A stretch of 64,000 bases of DNA from Bifidobacterium colobi (GCF_018555455.1 NZ_JAFEJU010000004.1:248001-312000), one strand, 5' to 3'. Shown: positions 44,435 to 55,099, numbered from the stretch's first letter. The notes: a model not told the origin generated them from the sequence alone. Program-made: numbers and translations.

Positions 44435-45037
44435 TCACTTGTATCCGTCCCACAATGGCGAAGGGAACAGCGTCTTTTCGCATTCGCTCCACATCTCACG
44501 TAAGCTGGAGTTCGGTTCCCTCAGCCAGCGTAACTGCACGCCGTCCATGGCGCAATGGCATGCGTGAATGGTTGAGATAAGATCCACGCCGTCTGGCAGC
44601 AGCCATTCGACGCCAGCGTCGCCGGCGGTGGTTGTGGCTTCTCTGCGACTGAAGTAATCGTGCGCGGGATGGGCTGGGTTCAGGCTTTCCACAGACAACA
44701 TCGCAAACATGCGCACATAATTGGGCCGTGACTCGTTGATCGCGGCATTGAGTCGGAAGTAGTCGGGGAGTAGGGGAGGATGTGCTCGCCGTTCCTCTTG
44801 GCTCATGGCGTTCAATCGATCCTGATAATCCAGAAGCTCCTGTGGGCGGTCATAACGCTGTTCGATGAGCATGCTCATCAGTGTCTGTTTGTTTTTGATG
44901 TAGTACAGCAGATTTTGTTTGCTCATGCCGGTGGCTTCGCCTATGCGCTCAAGCGAAGTGCCGTAATACCCGTATGCGCCGATGAGCTCTGTTGCCGCAT
45001 TGAGTATGGAGTCGATTTTCTCGTTGCGTTTGGTCAT
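44435..45037 (-). CDS. TetR-family transcriptional regulator of the glycoside locus
   Basis: This is a TetR-type repressor of about 200 residues. The N-terminal domain KIDSILNAATELIGAYGYYG, TSLERIGEATGMSKQNLLYY, IKNKQTLM is the standard three-helix DNA-binding unit; the rest is a divergent ligand-binding domain. The start at ATG 45037 (MTKRNEK) is preferred because TetR domains begin a few residues before helix 1 and GGGAG precedes it; an in-frame ATG at 45112 would add 25 residues. It is divergent from the MFS-GH3-aquaporin genes, with three palindromic operators between (45156-45207), so it likely represses that operon until a glycoside or derivative binds. Confidence 0.88.
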   Translation of the reverse strand: MTKRNEKIDSILNAATELIGAYGYYGTSLERIGEATGMSKQNLLYYIKNKQTLMSMLIEQRYDRPQELLDYQDRLNAMSQEERRAHPPLLPDYFRLNAAINESRPNYVRMFAMLSVESLNPAHPAHDYFSRREATTTAGDAGVEWLLPDGVDLISTIHACHCAMDGVQLRWLREPNSSLREMWSECEKTLFPSPLWDGYK

Positions 45038-45155
45038 GGTCAAGTCGTACTCCCGATTGTGCTGTATCGAATTCTGTAGTGCTTCTGCCTGCTCGGCACT
45101 GTTTCCCATCATACATTTTTGACCTTCTGGTAAACACGCCGATATTGCATTTTTT

Positions 45156-45207
45156 TACCGTTCGGTATATCTTTTACCTAACGGTAAGTTTTTACCGTAC
45201 GGTAAAA
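45156..45207. promoter_or_regulatory. Three palindromic operators (TACCG-CGGTA type) between tetR and the MFS gene
   Basis: TACCGTTCGGTA (45156-45167), TTACC-TAAC-GGTAA (45174-45187) and the perfect 18-bp TTTTACCGTACGGTAAAA (45190-45207) share the half-site TTACCG. They lie between a TetR regulator and the genes it faces, so they are its probable binding sites. Confidence 0.8.
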
Positions 45208-45249
45208 CCGATGGGCCGTGTTTCGCGTCGCAAAGGAGGGCGCATCATC

Positions 45250-46572
45250 ATGACGAAAGCAACCGAGCCGCAAGAACCAAGAGATGTGGCACATGCCAGA
45301 GCGCACAACATTCAGGAGACAAGCGAGGCGATGCCGGAACCGGGCATGACAATGCTGCAGCGCATCCGTTTCCTTATAGGCTTCCTGTTGTGCGGGATAC
45401 TCTGGTATGCACCATTCGCGGCCGTTATCGGCATTCTGTTACCACAGCGTTTCCTTGACGATGGGGTGGCGGATCCCACTGCATTGGTTGCGCAGCTCAA
45501 CTCGATCGGTGCATTCGTGGCGTTGTTCGCCAACCTTCTGTGGGGCACTTTATCTGACCGCTCCCGTTCCCGCTTTGGCAGACGCACTCCCTTCATCGTA
45601 GTGGGCGCCGTCTTGGCCGGCCTGTTCCTGTGGCTGACTTCCGTAGTGAACGGCGCTCTGCTGATTATTCTCTGTTGGTGCGGGGCCCAGCTGTTCCTCA
45701 ATATGCTGTTGGCGCCGTTCTTCGCAGTGCTGTCCGATCGCATACCGGAAAACAACCGTGCCAGTATGTCCGCCATCTACGGCCTTGGTGTCACCATCGG
45801 ACAATCCATTGGCCAAATTCTCAGCGCCGCGCTGCTCACCAATGTGGCGTTCGGCATCCTGCTGGCCAGCGTCTGTCTGGCGATTTGCGGCTTGCTTACC
45901 GTAATCGTCTGGCCGAAGGAGCCGTCTGCCGCGAGTCTGCCGGCAGCTCAACGGGGGCAGGGTGTCGTCTCGGTGATCAGGGCGTTCACGCCGCCGACCA
46001 AGAATTGTCGTGATTTTTACCTTGCCTTGTTCGGCAGGCTGCTAATCACGATCTCGATCTACATGATCGTCAACTATCAGCTGTATATATTCCGCGAGTA
46101 CATCGGATTGGATACCGCCCGGGCCAGCGCCTCTCTTTCGGTGGCCGCAATAATCATCATGGTCGCATCGCTGGTCGCATCGGCGATCGCCGGTCCGCTC
46201 TCCGACTTCCTGCACCGTCGCAAGCCTCTTGTGATCGCATGTGCGTTGATCATTGCGTTCGGATTCCTGATCCCCGCGATGATTCCCAGCGTATGGGGCA
46301 TGTATGTGTGGGCCGCATTCCACGGGTTCGGCGTCGGCGTCTACAACGCATGCGACCAGGCATTGAACGTCGACGTGCTACCGAACAAGGAGGAAGCCGG
46401 CAAGGATCTCGGCATTCTGAATCTGTCCAACACCGTTGGGCAAATGATCGGACCGGTCGCCACGTCGATCATCGTCATCGCTTTCGGTAGTTATCGTCTG
46501 GCCTTCCTCATCGGCGCGATCGTCCTTGCGTGTTCGTGCGTGTTCATCGGACTTATTCGCAAGGCCAAGTAG
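45250..46572 (+). CDS. MFS sugar/glycoside transporter
   Basis: This 440-residue 12-helix MFS carrier has motif A GTLSDRSRSRFGRRTPFIVVG (~98-118), the extended basic form seen in GPH- and sucrose-type sugar symporters. GLGVTIGQSIGQILSAALL is in helix 5, and a second SDFLHRRKPLV motif precedes helix 8. Next to a GH3 beta-glucosidase it is most likely the importer of a beta-glucoside. ATG 45250 follows AAAGGAGGGCGC; an in-frame ATG at 45211 lies against the operators. The ~40-residue polar N-terminus is unusual. Confidence 0.88.
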   Translation: MTKATEPQEPRDVAHARAHNIQETSEAMPEPGMTMLQRIRFLIGFLLCGILWYAPFAAVIGILLPQRFLDDGVADPTALVAQLNSIGAFVALFANLLWGTLSDRSRSRFGRRTPFIVVGAVLAGLFLWLTSVVNGALLIILCWCGAQLFLNMLLAPFFAVLSDRIPENNRASMSAIYGLGVTIGQSIGQILSAALLTNVAFGILLASVCLAICGLLTVIVWPKEPSAASLPAAQRGQGVVSVIRAFTPPTKNCRDFYLALFGRLLITISIYMIVNYQLYIFREYIGLDTARASASLSVAAIIIMVASLVASAIAGPLSDFLHRRKPLVIACALIIAFGFLIPAMIPSVWGMYVWAAFHGFGVGVYNACDQALNVDVLPNKEEAGKDLGILNLSNTVGQMIGPVATSIIVIAFGSYRLAFLIGAIVLACSCVFIGLIRKAK

Positions 46573-46660
46573 CGCCGGCGGCACTTGCCGACTCTCGGGC
46601 TCCGCACTATCGACACATTATTCAATTTCAATTTCACAGGTTTCCGTTAGGAGAACGATT

Positions 46661-48895
46661 ATGACCAACATCCACGACCTCACGCTCGAGGACAAAGCCG
46701 CACTCACTTCAGGTGCGGACGCCTGGCATCTTCAGGGGATTCCGGACAAAGACATTCCCGGATATATGATCACCGATGGGCCGCACGGCCTACGCAAGAT
46801 GCGCGACGGCGGCCAATACTACGACACCGTGCCTGCCACCTGCTTCCCGCCGGCTGCCGGTCTGGCCAACGCATGGAACCCCGAATTGGCACGCCGGGTC
46901 GGCGTCGCTATGGGTGAGGAGTGCGTGCAGGAGAAGGTCGCCGTCATTCTGGGTCCGGGAATCAACATCAAACGCAACCCCCTCGGAGGCCGCTGTTTCG
47001 AATACTGGTCCGAAGACCCATGTCTGGCAGCTCATCAGGCCGCAGCGCTCGTCGAAGGCGTGCAATCACAGGGCGTAGGCACCTCATTGAAGCACTTCGC
47101 CGCTAATAATCAGGAAACCGACCGTATGCGCGTCTCGGTGCGTGTCAGCGAACGGGCGCTCCGGGAAATTTACCTTTCCGCATTCGAATACGTCGTCAAA
47201 CATGCCGATCCCTGGACGATCATGTGCTCTTACAACCGTATCAACGATATGTACTCGTCGGAGAATACGTGGCTGCTCACCGACGTGTTGCGTAACGAAT
47301 GGGGGTATCGGGGTCTGGTGATGAGTGATTGGGGAGCGGTGCACAACCGTGTTGCCTCGATCAAGGCCGGTCTAAACTTGGAAATGCCGCCATCCGACAC
47401 CGATGAGGATGTGGCGATCGCCGTACGCGATGGACTGCTGAATGAGACGCAGCTCGACAATATGGCGAACGGCGTGCTGTCTTTGCTTGATAAAGTTCGT
47501 CCGGCGATGGAGCGTGAAGGATTCGTCTATGATGCCGCCGCGCATAATCGGCTCGCACGATGCGCGGCTCAGGAATCCATTGTGTTGTTGAAAAACGAGA
47601 ACGGGATTCTGCCATTGTCCGCGGACGACCATATCGCGGTCATCGGCGAATTCGCGCGTACGCCACGCTACCAAGGTGGTGGCTCGTCGCATATCACGCC
47701 GACCCGGTTGACATCATTCCTTGACGCTCTGCATGGCCGTGACATCAATGCTGTTTTTGCTTCCGGGTTCACGCTCGATGACAGCCCTCAGTTGCCATCG
47801 ATGACGCGGGAAGCGGTGGACGCCGCCCGTGGGGCCGACAAAGTCCTGTTGTTCCTGGGCCTGCCTGAGTTCGCGGAATCCGAGGGGTACGATCGCACCA
47901 CACTTGATCTGCCTTCCAAGCAGATTGACGTATTGCATGCGGTACGCAAGGTGAATCCGAATATCGTGGTCGTGTTGTCCAATGGCTCGGTCGTATCCGT
48001 CGCCGATTGGCAAGACGAGACCAGTGGATTGTTGGAGTCCTGGCTTCTCGGTCAGGCAGGTGGCGAAGCGACAGCCGATGTGCTGTATGGAGACGTCGAT
48101 GCCACGGGACGTTTGGCCCAGACCATTCCGATGAGTCTCGAAAACGACCCTTCGATGATGAACTTTCCAGGCAGCGAAGGCAATGTTGATTATGGTGAAG
48201 GCGTATTCGTGGGTTATCGGCATTATGATACCCAGCATGTGCCGGTGGCCTATCCGTTCGGATACGGGCTCAGCTACACCACATTCGCCGTCGAGGACAT
48301 GCAGGTCGACGTCACTGGGAGAACCTCAGCGACGGTTCGCGCTTCAGTGACCAATACCGGCAAGCGTGGGGGATCGCAGACGATACAGCTGTATATAGCG
48401 CCACGGCACGAGTCCGCGGCTGCAAGACCCGTTCATGAGCTTAAAGCGTTCGCCAAGGTCGAATTGGATCCGGGGGAGAGCACGACCGTTCGTTTCGAGC
48501 TAGGCGAACGTGATTTTTCCTACTGGTCCGAACGCCATGCGGATTGGCATGCGGAAGCGGGAGCATACCGGATCGAACTGGGCTTTTCTTCGCGGGATGT
48601 CGTAGCATCGACGTCGATCTCCATCGAAGGCGACGGCAAATCAATGCCGTTGAGCGATATGTCGAACATGGGCGAATGGATGGAAGATCCCATCGGGCGT
48701 GATGTATTCATGCGTCAGGTCTCCCGATTCGAGGCTGCAGGTGTGACCGTGTTCCCGCAGGATGAGGTCAACAGGATCTTCTTCAGAGCGGCCCCGCTCA
48801 ATAGCATCACTTCGTTCATGGGGCCGCAGGGTCGTCGGCTGCGCGAACGGGTGTTGGCTGAGTATGCGAACGTCTCGCAGGCATCGGCCGACTGA
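46661..48895 (+). CDS. GH3-family beta-glucosidase
   Basis: This 744-residue, intracellular (no signal peptide) glycoside hydrolase family 3 enzyme has the N-terminal barrel with DGPHGLR and LKHFAANNQETDRM, and the catalytic nucleophile aspartate in VMSDWGAVHNR (D223). The second domain contains YQGGGSSHITP and FLGLPEFAESEGYDRTTLDLP. A C-terminal fibronectin-III-like domain follows (YPFGYGLSYTTF, then VTNTGKRGGSQTIQLY). It would remove terminal beta-glucose from an imported glycoside. ATG 46661 follows TTAGGAGAACGATT. It is downstream of the MFS carrier and 52 bp upstream of an aquaglyceroporin. Confidence 0.95.
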   Translation: MTNIHDLTLEDKAALTSGADAWHLQGIPDKDIPGYMITDGPHGLRKMRDGGQYYDTVPATCFPPAAGLANAWNPELARRVGVAMGEECVQEKVAVILGPGINIKRNPLGGRCFEYWSEDPCLAAHQAAALVEGVQSQGVGTSLKHFAANNQETDRMRVSVRVSERALREIYLSAFEYVVKHADPWTIMCSYNRINDMYSSENTWLLTDVLRNEWGYRGLVMSDWGAVHNRVASIKAGLNLEMPPSDTDEDVAIAVRDGLLNETQLDNMANGVLSLLDKVRPAMEREGFVYDAAAHNRLARCAAQESIVLLKNENGILPLSADDHIAVIGEFARTPRYQGGGSSHITPTRLTSFLDALHGRDINAVFASGFTLDDSPQLPSMTREAVDAARGADKVLLFLGLPEFAESEGYDRTTLDLPSKQIDVLHAVRKVNPNIVVVLSNGSVVSVADWQDETSGLLESWLLGQAGGEATADVLYGDVDATGRLAQTIPMSLENDPSMMNFPGSEGNVDYGEGVFVGYRHYDTQHVPVAYPFGYGLSYTTFAVEDMQVDVTGRTSATVRASVTNTGKRGGSQTIQLYIAPRHESAAARPVHELKAFAKVELDPGESTTVRFELGERDFSYWSERHADWHAEAGAYRIELGFSSRDVVASTSISIEGDGKSMPLSDMSNMGEWMEDPIGRDVFMRQVSRFEAAGVTVFPQDEVNRIFFRAAPLNSITSFMGPQGRRLRERVLAEYANVSQASAD

Positions 48896-48947
48896 GCGCA
48901 GGGGCAATGATGGTTTCCGATATCGAGGTTGCAAGGAGTTGAGTTGA

Positions 48948-49715
48948 ATGGGCGTTGGTGAGATGTTCGGTTCCGAATTCCTCGGAACCGTGATGATGAT
49001 CGCCATCGGCGTCATGGTGTGCGGCAGCCGCTCGTTGCCCAAGACCGGCGCATACCGAAATGACTGGATTAATGTATCACTCGGCTGGGGATTGGCCGTG
49101 TTCGTTGGCGTGTATGTGGCTTGGCCTACCGGAGCCCATCTGAACCCGGCCGTCACCTTGGCGCGCGTAATCCAACATTGGTCCGATTCCTCCGTGACAT
49201 TGAACGGCATATCGGTCCACGATGGCGGCATCGCAGTGACGATGGGGAATGTGGCCATTTACTTGACCGCGCAGTTTCTTGGCGCCTTCGTCGGAGCCTG
49301 TGTGGGATTCATGGCGATGCGCAGGCACTTCGCCGAGCCGGCGAATCCTGATGTCACGTTGACCGTGTTCTGCACCAAACCAGCGGTGGCGTCACCGCTC
49401 TGGAACGTCGTTACCGAATCGATCGGAACGGCGATACTGGTCATCTGGATAACAGTCAACGGCGGCACGCCCACACAAGTCGGGCCGCTCGCCATAGCGA
49501 TGGTTGTCACGGTGCTGACCATGGCTCTGGGAGGCATATCTGGGGCGGCACTGAACCCAGCGCGAGATTTCTGCCCGAGACTCGCATATCAGTTGCTCCC
49601 TATTGCCGGGAAAGGCGATGCCGATTGGGGCTATGCTTGGGTGCCGTTCGTCGGTCCGTTAATCGGCTCCGCTTTGGGCGTGTGCATTCCCCTGGCTTTC
49701 GGGCTGATGCCCTGA
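48948..49715 (+). CDS. MIP-family channel, aquaglyceroporin type
   Basis: This 255-residue channel has six membrane helices and two NPA half-helices: HLNPAVT (NPA 66-68) and ALNPARD (NPA 203-205). The aspartate after NPAR (D207) marks glycerol facilitators (GlpF group), whereas aquaporins usually have S. It would conduct glycerol or other small polyols. It follows the beta-glucosidase in the same direction and probably the same transcript. ATG 48948 follows AAGGAGTTGAGTTGA. A hairpin ends the unit. Confidence 0.9.
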   Translation: MGVGEMFGSEFLGTVMMIAIGVMVCGSRSLPKTGAYRNDWINVSLGWGLAVFVGVYVAWPTGAHLNPAVTLARVIQHWSDSSVTLNGISVHDGGIAVTMGNVAIYLTAQFLGAFVGACVGFMAMRRHFAEPANPDVTLTVFCTKPAVASPLWNVVTESIGTAILVIWITVNGGTPTQVGPLAIAMVVTVLTMALGGISGAALNPARDFCPRLAYQLLPIAGKGDADWGYAWVPFVGPLIGSALGVCIPLAFGLMP

Positions 49716-49735
49716 ACCGCCAGGCACATGGGTAC

Positions 49736-49763
49736 ACGGCTCATGGCGAATGTCGTGAGCCGT
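49736..49763 (+). terminator. Hairpin after the aquaglyceroporin gene
   Basis: ACGGCTCA pairs with TGAGCCGT over a 12-nt loop, followed by TCCTATC. A probable terminator before thrS. Confidence 0.6.
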
Positions 49764-49840
49764 TCCTATCGTGTCCACTGTTGATTAACAGTCCAGGCCT
49801 GCACATTAGTACCGCGGACCCCGATAGCAAAGGACATATC

Positions 49841-51874
49841 ATGGCGTCAAGCTCCATCTCCATAACGGTCAACGGCGAAGCGAAGGAGGTGGAACCAACC
49901 ACCACTGGCGTAGAGCTGTTCGCGGAAGACAAGAACATCATCGCAGTGAAGATCAACGGCGAAAACCGTGACCTCTACACTCCGCTGAACGACGGCGACT
50001 CCGTAATGCCGATCGCACTCGATTCCGAAGACGGTCTTGCCATCATGCGCCACTCGGCCACCCACGTCATGGCCCAGGCCGTGCAGGAAATCTACCCGAA
50101 CGCCAAGCTCGGCGTCGGCCCGGTCATCAAGGATGGCTTCTACTACGACTTCCAGGTCGACAAGCCCTTCACCCCGGAAGATCTCAAGGACATCGAAAAA
50201 CGCATGCAGCGCATCATCAAGTCCTCCCAGTCCTTCCGCCGCCGCTCCGTGACCGAAGAAGAGGCGCTGAACGAAGAGGCCGACCAGCCGTTCAAGATCG
50301 AGCTCATCAAGGATAAGGAAGCTCATCTGGACCCGGCCGCAGCCACCGAGATTTCCGAGAAGGAACTGAGCTTCTACGACAACGTGGACCGTGACGGCAA
50401 TGTGGTCTGGAAGGATCTGTGCCGCGGCCCGCACCTGCCGAACACCCGCTACATCAAGGCGTTCAAGATCGAACGTTCCGCAGCCGCCTACTGGCGTGGC
50501 TCCGAGAAGAACCCGACCATGCAGCGCATCTACGGCACCGCATGGGCTACCAAGGAAGACCTGAAGGCCTACCAGACCCGTCTGGAAGAGGCCGCCAAGC
50601 GCGATCACCGCAAGCTCGGTGCCGAGATGGATCTGTTCTCCTTCCCGGATGAGATCGGCCCGGGTCTGGCCGTGTTCCACCCGAAGGGTGCCGCCGTGAT
50701 CAACGCGATGGAAGATTACTCCCGCGAGATGCACCGCAAGTACCACTACAGCTTCGTGCAGACCCCGCACATCACCAAGGGCGGCCTGTACGAGACCTCC
50801 GGCCACCTGCACTGGTACAAGGACGGCATGTACCCGCCGATGCACCTCGATGAGGAATATGACGCGGAAGGCAATGTGACCAAGCCGGGCGCCGACTACT
50901 ACCTGAAGCCGATGAACTGCCCGATGCACAACCTGATCTTCAAGTCCCGCCAGCGCTCTTACCGTGAGCTGCCGCTGCGACTGTTCGAGTTCGGTACCGT
51001 GTACCGTTACGAGAAGTCCGGTGAGGTGCATGGCCTGACCCGCGTGCGCGGCTTGACTCAGGATGATTCCCACATCTACTGCACCCGCGAGCAGATGAAG
51101 GACGAGCTGACCAACCTCTTGACCTTCGTGCTCAAGGTGCTGCGCGACTTCGGCCTGTCCGACTTCTACCTGGAGCTCTCCACCAAGGATCCGGATAAGT
51201 ACGTCGGCTCCGATGAAATCTGGGAGGAGGCCACCAACACCCTGCGTGAGGTCGCCGAGGCATCCCACCTCGACCTCGTGGCCGATCCGGGTGGCGCCGC
51301 CTTCTACGGCCCGAAGATCTCCGTGCAGGCCCGTGACGCCATCGGCCGCACCTGGCAGGTCTCGACCATTCAGCTTGACTTCAACCTGCCTGAGCGCTTC
51401 AAGCTGGAGTACATCGCCAAGGATGGCACCCACCAGCGTCCGGTGATGATTCACCGCGCACTGTTCGGCTCCATCGAGCGTTTCTTCGCCGTGCTGCTCG
51501 AGCACTACGCGGGCGCATTCCCGGCGTGGCTGGCTCCGGTGCAGGTGCTTGGCGTTCCGGTCGCCGACGAGTTCGCCCCTCATCTTGCCGAGTTCGTCAA
51601 GTCGCTGGAAGAGGACATGGTCCGCTGCGAGATCGACTACTCCGACGACCGCTTCGGCAAGAAGATTCGCAACGCATCCAAGTCCAAGGTGCCGTTCATC
51701 CTCATCGTTGGTGAGGAAGACATGAACAACAACGCCGTGAGCTTCCGCTTCCGTGACGGTAGCCAGCTCAATGGCGTGCCGGTCGATCAGGCTCGCGAGC
51801 AGATCTTCACCGTGATCAAGAAGCGCGTGCAGGTCAACTCCGCCGACGACTTCAAGGCAGCCGTCGAAGACTGA
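49841..51874 (+). CDS. thrS: Threonyl-tRNA synthetase
   Basis: ThrRS charges tRNA-Thr. The 677-residue protein has an N-terminal TGS domain ([14 protein letters not shown]), the editing domain with [15 protein letters not shown] and FYYDF, the class II core with motif 2 ([19 protein letters not shown]) and motif 3 ([12 protein letters not shown]), zinc ligands in MNCPMHN, and the C-terminal anticodon-binding domain. ATG 49841 follows AAAGGACATATC; the upstream frame runs into the aquaporin gene. Codon bias is strong. The leader is ~125 bp and shows no convincing T-box. Confidence 0.98.
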   Translation: MASSSISITVNGEAKEVEPTTTGVELFAEDKNIIAVKINGENRDLYTPLNDGDSVMPIALDSEDGLAIMRHSATHVMAQAVQEIYPNAKLGVGPVIKDGFYYDFQVDKPFTPEDLKDIEKRMQRIIKSSQSFRRRSVTEEEALNEEADQPFKIELIKDKEAHLDPAAATEISEKELSFYDNVDRDGNVVWKDLCRGPHLPNTRYIKAFKIERSAAAYWRGSEKNPTMQRIYGTAWATKEDLKAYQTRLEEAAKRDHRKLGAEMDLFSFPDEIGPGLAVFHPKGAAVINAMEDYSREMHRKYHYSFVQTPHITKGGLYETSGHLHWYKDGMYPPMHLDEEYDAEGNVTKPGADYYLKPMNCPMHNLIFKSRQRSYRELPLRLFEFGTVYRYEKSGEVHGLTRVRGLTQDDSHIYCTREQMKDELTNLLTFVLKVLRDFGLSDFYLELSTKDPDKYVGSDEIWEEATNTLREVAEASHLDLVADPGGAAFYGPKISVQARDAIGRTWQVSTIQLDFNLPERFKLEYIAKDGTHQRPVMIHRALFGSIERFFAVLLEHYAGAFPAWLAPVQVLGVPVADEFAPHLAEFVKSLEEDMVRCEIDYSDDRFGKKIRNASKSKVPFILIVGEEDMNNNAVSFRFRDGSQLNGVPVDQAREQIFTVIKKRVQVNSADDFKAAVED

Positions 51875-51900
51875 TCTGCCCAAATTGCAGTCACTGCATA

Positions 51901-51934
51901 AGGCCGGTAATCGGCTATGTCTGATTACCGGCCT
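51901..51934 (+). terminator. Terminator between thrS and yebC
   Basis: AGGCCGGTAATC pairs perfectly with GATTACCGGCCT around a 10-nt loop. There is no strong T tract. Confidence 0.75.
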
Positions 51935-51980
51935 ACAATCATTCCGTTTGACATCATTCGTTTAATCGCTAGGAGCACCA

Positions 51981-52736
51981 ATGTCAGGTCATTCCAAGTG
52001 GGCGACCACCAAGCACAAGAAGGCCGCTATCGACGCTAAGCGCGGCAAGCTCTTCGCCAAGCTCATCAAGAACATCGAAATCGCCGCTCGTCTCGGCGGC
52101 GGTGACCCGGACGGCAACCCGTCCCTGTACGATGCCATCTACAAGGCCAAGAAGGCCTCCATGCCGGCCGACAACATCGCCCGCGCCGTCAAGCGTGGTT
52201 CCGGTGCTGAAGACGGTGCCGCAAACTACGAGGACATCGTGTACGAGGGCTACGCTCCTGCCGGCGTTGGTCTGATCATCGAATGCCTTACCGATAACCG
52301 TAACCGTGCCGCCGCTGAAGTCCGTTCCACCCTGACCAAGGGCAACGGCTCCTTGGCCACCTCCGGTTCCGTGTCCTTCAACTTCGAGCGTAAGGGCCAG
52401 ATTGTGGTGCCGTCCGAGGGCGTGGACTACGACAAGCTCTTCGAGACCGCCGCTGAGGCTGGCGCCGAAGACGTGACCGACGACGGCGAGGTCTTCACCG
52501 TGATCACCGGTCCGTCCGATCTGTTCACCGTGCGTAAGGCCCTGCAGGATGCCGGCTTCGACTACGACTCCGCCGATCAGGTCATGCAGCCGAAGAACGA
52601 GGTCGAGCTGAGCCTTGAGGATGCCCGCAAGGTGTCCAAGCTCATCGACAACCTTGACGATCTGGACGATGTGCAGAACATCTACTCCAACTGGACCGCT
52701 TCCGATGAGGTCATGGCCCAGCTTGACGAGGAGTAA
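51981..52736 (+). CDS. yebC: YebC/PmpR-family (TACO1-like) protein
   Basis: This 251-residue protein starts [20 protein letters not shown], diagnostic of YebC, then [19 protein letters not shown] and [19 protein letters not shown]. Members were first called transcription regulators (PmpR); more recent work links them to translation of proline-rich or hard-to-translate stretches. It is followed after 6 bp by ruvC, the usual yebC-ruvC-ruvA-ruvB order in actinobacteria. Confidence 0.96.
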   Translation: MSGHSKWATTKHKKAAIDAKRGKLFAKLIKNIEIAARLGGGDPDGNPSLYDAIYKAKKASMPADNIARAVKRGSGAEDGAANYEDIVYEGYAPAGVGLIIECLTDNRNRAAAEVRSTLTKGNGSLATSGSVSFNFERKGQIVVPSEGVDYDKLFETAAEAGAEDVTDDGEVFTVITGPSDLFTVRKALQDAGFDYDSADQVMQPKNEVELSLEDARKVSKLIDNLDDLDDVQNIYSNWTASDEVMAQLDEE

Positions 52737-52742
52737 TCCCCA

Positions 52743-53327
52743 GTGATCATTCTTGGCGTCGATCCCGGGCTTACACGCTGCGGGGTCGGCGTGATCGAAG
52801 CCGGCGAACATCGCCGGCTTTCGTTTATTCACGTCGACGTGGTGCGTTCTTCCCCGGATATCTCCCAGGACTTGCGTCTGCTCGCCATCTACAATGGCTT
52901 GGCGGAGAAAATGGATCGATTCGCGCCGGATAGCGTGTCCATCGAACGCGTGTTCGCCCAATCCAATCGCAATACCGTGCTTGGTACGGCACAGGCGGCG
53001 GGACTGGCCATGCTCGCCGCAGCGCAGCGCAATATTCCCGTGGCGCTTCATACGCCGACCGAGGCGAAGCTCGCCATCACCGGCAACGGACAGGCGCAGA
53101 AGATCCAAGTCGAACGTATGGTGACGCGTATTCTCAATCTGACGAAAATGCCCACGCCCGCCGACGCCGCCGATGCGTTGGCGTTGGCCATATGCCATGC
53201 GTTGAGGCCGGCCGGTGCCCTGCAAGGCGGGGAGAGGGAGCAGCATCTGACCCCCGCGCAACGCCAATGGGCCGAAGCGGCACAGCACATGGCGCGGCGA
53301 CGCATGAACCACGACCGTGGCATGTAG
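52743..53327 (+). CDS. ruvC: Holliday junction resolvase RuvC
   Basis: RuvC cuts Holliday junctions delivered by RuvAB. The 194-residue protein has the first catalytic aspartate in [12 protein letters not shown] (~D7), the glutamate in VSIERVF (~66), and the C-terminal acidic pair in [14 protein letters not shown] (~140). The start is GTG 52743, six bases after yebC. The last ~35 residues are a basic tail. The SOS box before ruvA follows the stop, so ruvC is expressed with yebC rather than under that box. Confidence 0.96.
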   Translation: MIILGVDPGLTRCGVGVIEAGEHRRLSFIHVDVVRSSPDISQDLRLLAIYNGLAEKMDRFAPDSVSIERVFAQSNRNTVLGTAQAAGLAMLAAAQRNIPVALHTPTEAKLAITGNGQAQKIQVERMVTRILNLTKMPTPADAADALALAICHALRPAGALQGGEREQHLTPAQRQWAEAAQHMARRRMNHDRGM

Positions 53328-53333
53328 TATACT

Positions 53334-53349
53334 TCGAACAGTTGTTCGA
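53334..53349. promoter_or_regulatory. LexA (SOS) box upstream of ruvA
   Basis: TCGAACAGTTGTTCGA is a perfect 16-bp palindrome fitting CGAAC-N4-GTTCG. It lies 7 bp after the ruvC stop and 57 bp before the ruvA ATG, pointing to an SOS-induced internal promoter for ruvAB. Confidence 0.85.
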
Positions 53350-53405
53350 TTACTGTGGTGTGCGGCGTTTACCCGTGCACACCACAGGCTGTGAAAGGGA
53401 CGCAG

Positions 53406-54035
53406 ATGATAGGTATGCTCACCGGGCGCGTTGAATCGGTGGAATCCGATTCCGTGCTCATCGATGTTGGGGGAGTGGGATACGAGGTCCGCATGTCCAC
53501 TTCGGATCTCGGCCGACTGCACGCTGGGGAAGACACTCGCGTGTATACGTATATGAATATCTCCCAGGATGCCGTCACCTTGCATGGTTTTCTTGACCGT
53601 GACGCCAAGAAGACGTTCCTGCAACTCATCAAGGTTTCCGGTATCGGGCCGAAGGTGGCGCAATCGTTGCTGTCCACGTTGACGCCGATCCAGTTGGCTC
53701 ATGCCATCGCGGACAATGATGCAACCGCTCTCGCCAAAGCTCCAGGGCTCGGCAAGAAAGGCGCGCAGAAAATCATCCTCGAACTGAAAGGCTCGATTGA
53801 TCTGGGGCAGATCGAGCAGCCTGACGCAAAGGCGCAGACGACGGCGAAACAGCCCATCGATGCCGGTATGGAACAGGTCGTGGAAGGCCTGATTTCCTTG
53901 GGCTGGCGGCAGCAGGACGCCCAGCAGGCGGTGAAGGAAGCCATCGCCGAAAACGACATCAATACGCCGCTGGCCGCGGAAGACGTGCCACGCGTATTGC
54001 GTTTCGCCCTCGCACTCATGGATAGGGGACGCTAA
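53406..54035 (+). CDS. ruvA: Holliday junction branch migration protein RuvA
   Basis: RuvA binds the four-way junction as a tetramer and loads RuvB. The 209-residue protein begins [20 protein letters not shown], has helix-hairpin-helix motifs ([35 protein letters not shown]), a flexible linker with KAQTTAKQP, and domain III ([15 protein letters not shown]). ATG 53406 follows GAAAGGGACGCAG; the frame upstream is in the SOS promoter region. It overlaps ruvB by one base (TAATG). Confidence 0.97.
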   Translation: MIGMLTGRVESVESDSVLIDVGGVGYEVRMSTSDLGRLHAGEDTRVYTYMNISQDAVTLHGFLDRDAKKTFLQLIKVSGIGPKVAQSLLSTLTPIQLAHAIADNDATALAKAPGLGKKGAQKIILELKGSIDLGQIEQPDAKAQTTAKQPIDAGMEQVVEGLISLGWRQQDAQQAVKEAIAENDINTPLAAEDVPRVLRFALALMDRGR

Positions 54036-55099
54036 TGAACGAGTCACTTGATTTCGGCACCTCCAATACGGGGGCTAATGAGGAGTCCCTGCGCATGGTC
54101 TCCTCGCAGCCCATCGGCAATGAGCCGGTCAGCGACGAGGAGCTGCGCCCGCACGTATTGGATGGTTTCATCGGCCAGCCACGGCTCAAAGCCCAGCTGC
54201 AATTGTTCCTGGATGCGGCGCGCAAGCGCGACGTGCCGCCAGATCATATTCTGCTCGCCGGTCCTCCGGGACTTGGCAAGACGACGTTGGCCATGATTGT
54301 GGCCAACGAACTGGAAGTGCCGATTCGCGTCACCTCCGGCCCGGCCGTCCAGCACGCCGGTGATCTGGCTTCCATTTTGAGCTCGCTGGACACCGGCGAA
54401 GTGCTGTTCATTGATGAGATTCACCGTCTGCCTCGCGCCGCCGAAGAATTGCTCTACATTGCCATGGAGGATTTCCGTGTGGATGTGATGGTCGGCAAAG
54501 GCCCGGGTGCCAGCTCGATTCCGTTGACTCTGCCGCGATTCACGGTCATCGGCGCCACCACGCGTGAGGGCATGCTGCCCAGCCCGTTGCGAGCCCGTTT
54601 CGGTTTCACCGCGCATTTGGATTTCTATCCGCATGAGGAACTGGAGAAGCTGATCGAACGTTCCGCCAACGTTTTGGGCGTGAACCTTGATGAAGGGTCG
54701 GCGCATGAATTGGCGTTGCGTTCCCGTGGCACGCCGCGTATCGCCAACCGACTGTTGCGCCGCGTGCGCGATTGGGCGATCGTCCATGACCTGATTGTGG
54801 TACGCCCCGCGGATGTCAAGGAAGCGTTGGCGCTCTATCAAATCGATTCCGAAGGATTGGACCGTTTGGATATCGCCGTGCTCAACGCCATTGTGCGCAA
54901 CTTCAATGGCGGGCCGGTAGGCCTGAACAATCTGGCGGCCATGGTGGGCGAGGAGTCCGAAACCGTGGAAACCGTGTGCGAGCCGTATCTGGTGCGCGAA
55001 GGCTTCCTGGTCCGCACGCCGAAAGGCCGTGTGGCCACCGAAAAGGCATGGCAGCATCTGGGGTTGACGCCTACGGATGATGTCAGCAAGCTCTTCTAA
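54035..55099 (+). CDS. ruvB: Holliday junction helicase RuvB
   Basis: RuvB is the AAA+ motor of branch migration. The 354-residue protein has a ~25-residue variable N-terminus, [12 protein letters not shown], Walker [13 protein letters not shown], Walker B FIDEIHRL, the sensor segment [20 protein letters not shown] and a winged helix at the C-terminus ([19 protein letters not shown]). The ATG overlaps the ruvA stop, so the pair is coupled and both are expected to be SOS induced. Confidence 0.98.
   Translation: MNESLDFGTSNTGANEESLRMVSSQPIGNEPVSDEELRPHVLDGFIGQPRLKAQLQLFLDAARKRDVPPDHILLAGPPGLGKTTLAMIVANELEVPIRVTSGPAVQHAGDLASILSSLDTGEVLFIDEIHRLPRAAEELLYIAMEDFRVDVMVGKGPGASSIPLTLPRFTVIGATTREGMLPSPLRARFGFTAHLDFYPHEELEKLIERSANVLGVNLDEGSAHELALRSRGTPRIANRLLRRVRDWAIVHDLIVVRPADVKEALALYQIDSEGLDRLDIAVLNAIVRNFNGGPVGLNNLAAMVGEESETVETVCEPYLVREGFLVRTPKGRVATEKAWQHLGLTPTDDVSKLF

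Noticed and set aside
49790-49840. Possible T-box leader before thrS (GTACCGCGG)
   Set aside because: Only a short piece resembling the T-box core is present; there is no room for stem I or a terminator/antiterminator pair in the 125-bp leader.
49847-51883. 678-codon frame antisense to thrS
   Set aside because: High GC and biased codons remove stops on the opposite strand; no start signal or recognisable domain is present.
51984-54047. 687-codon frame antisense to yebC-ruvC-ruvA
   Set aside because: It spans three certain genes in the other direction and so is a codon-bias artefact.
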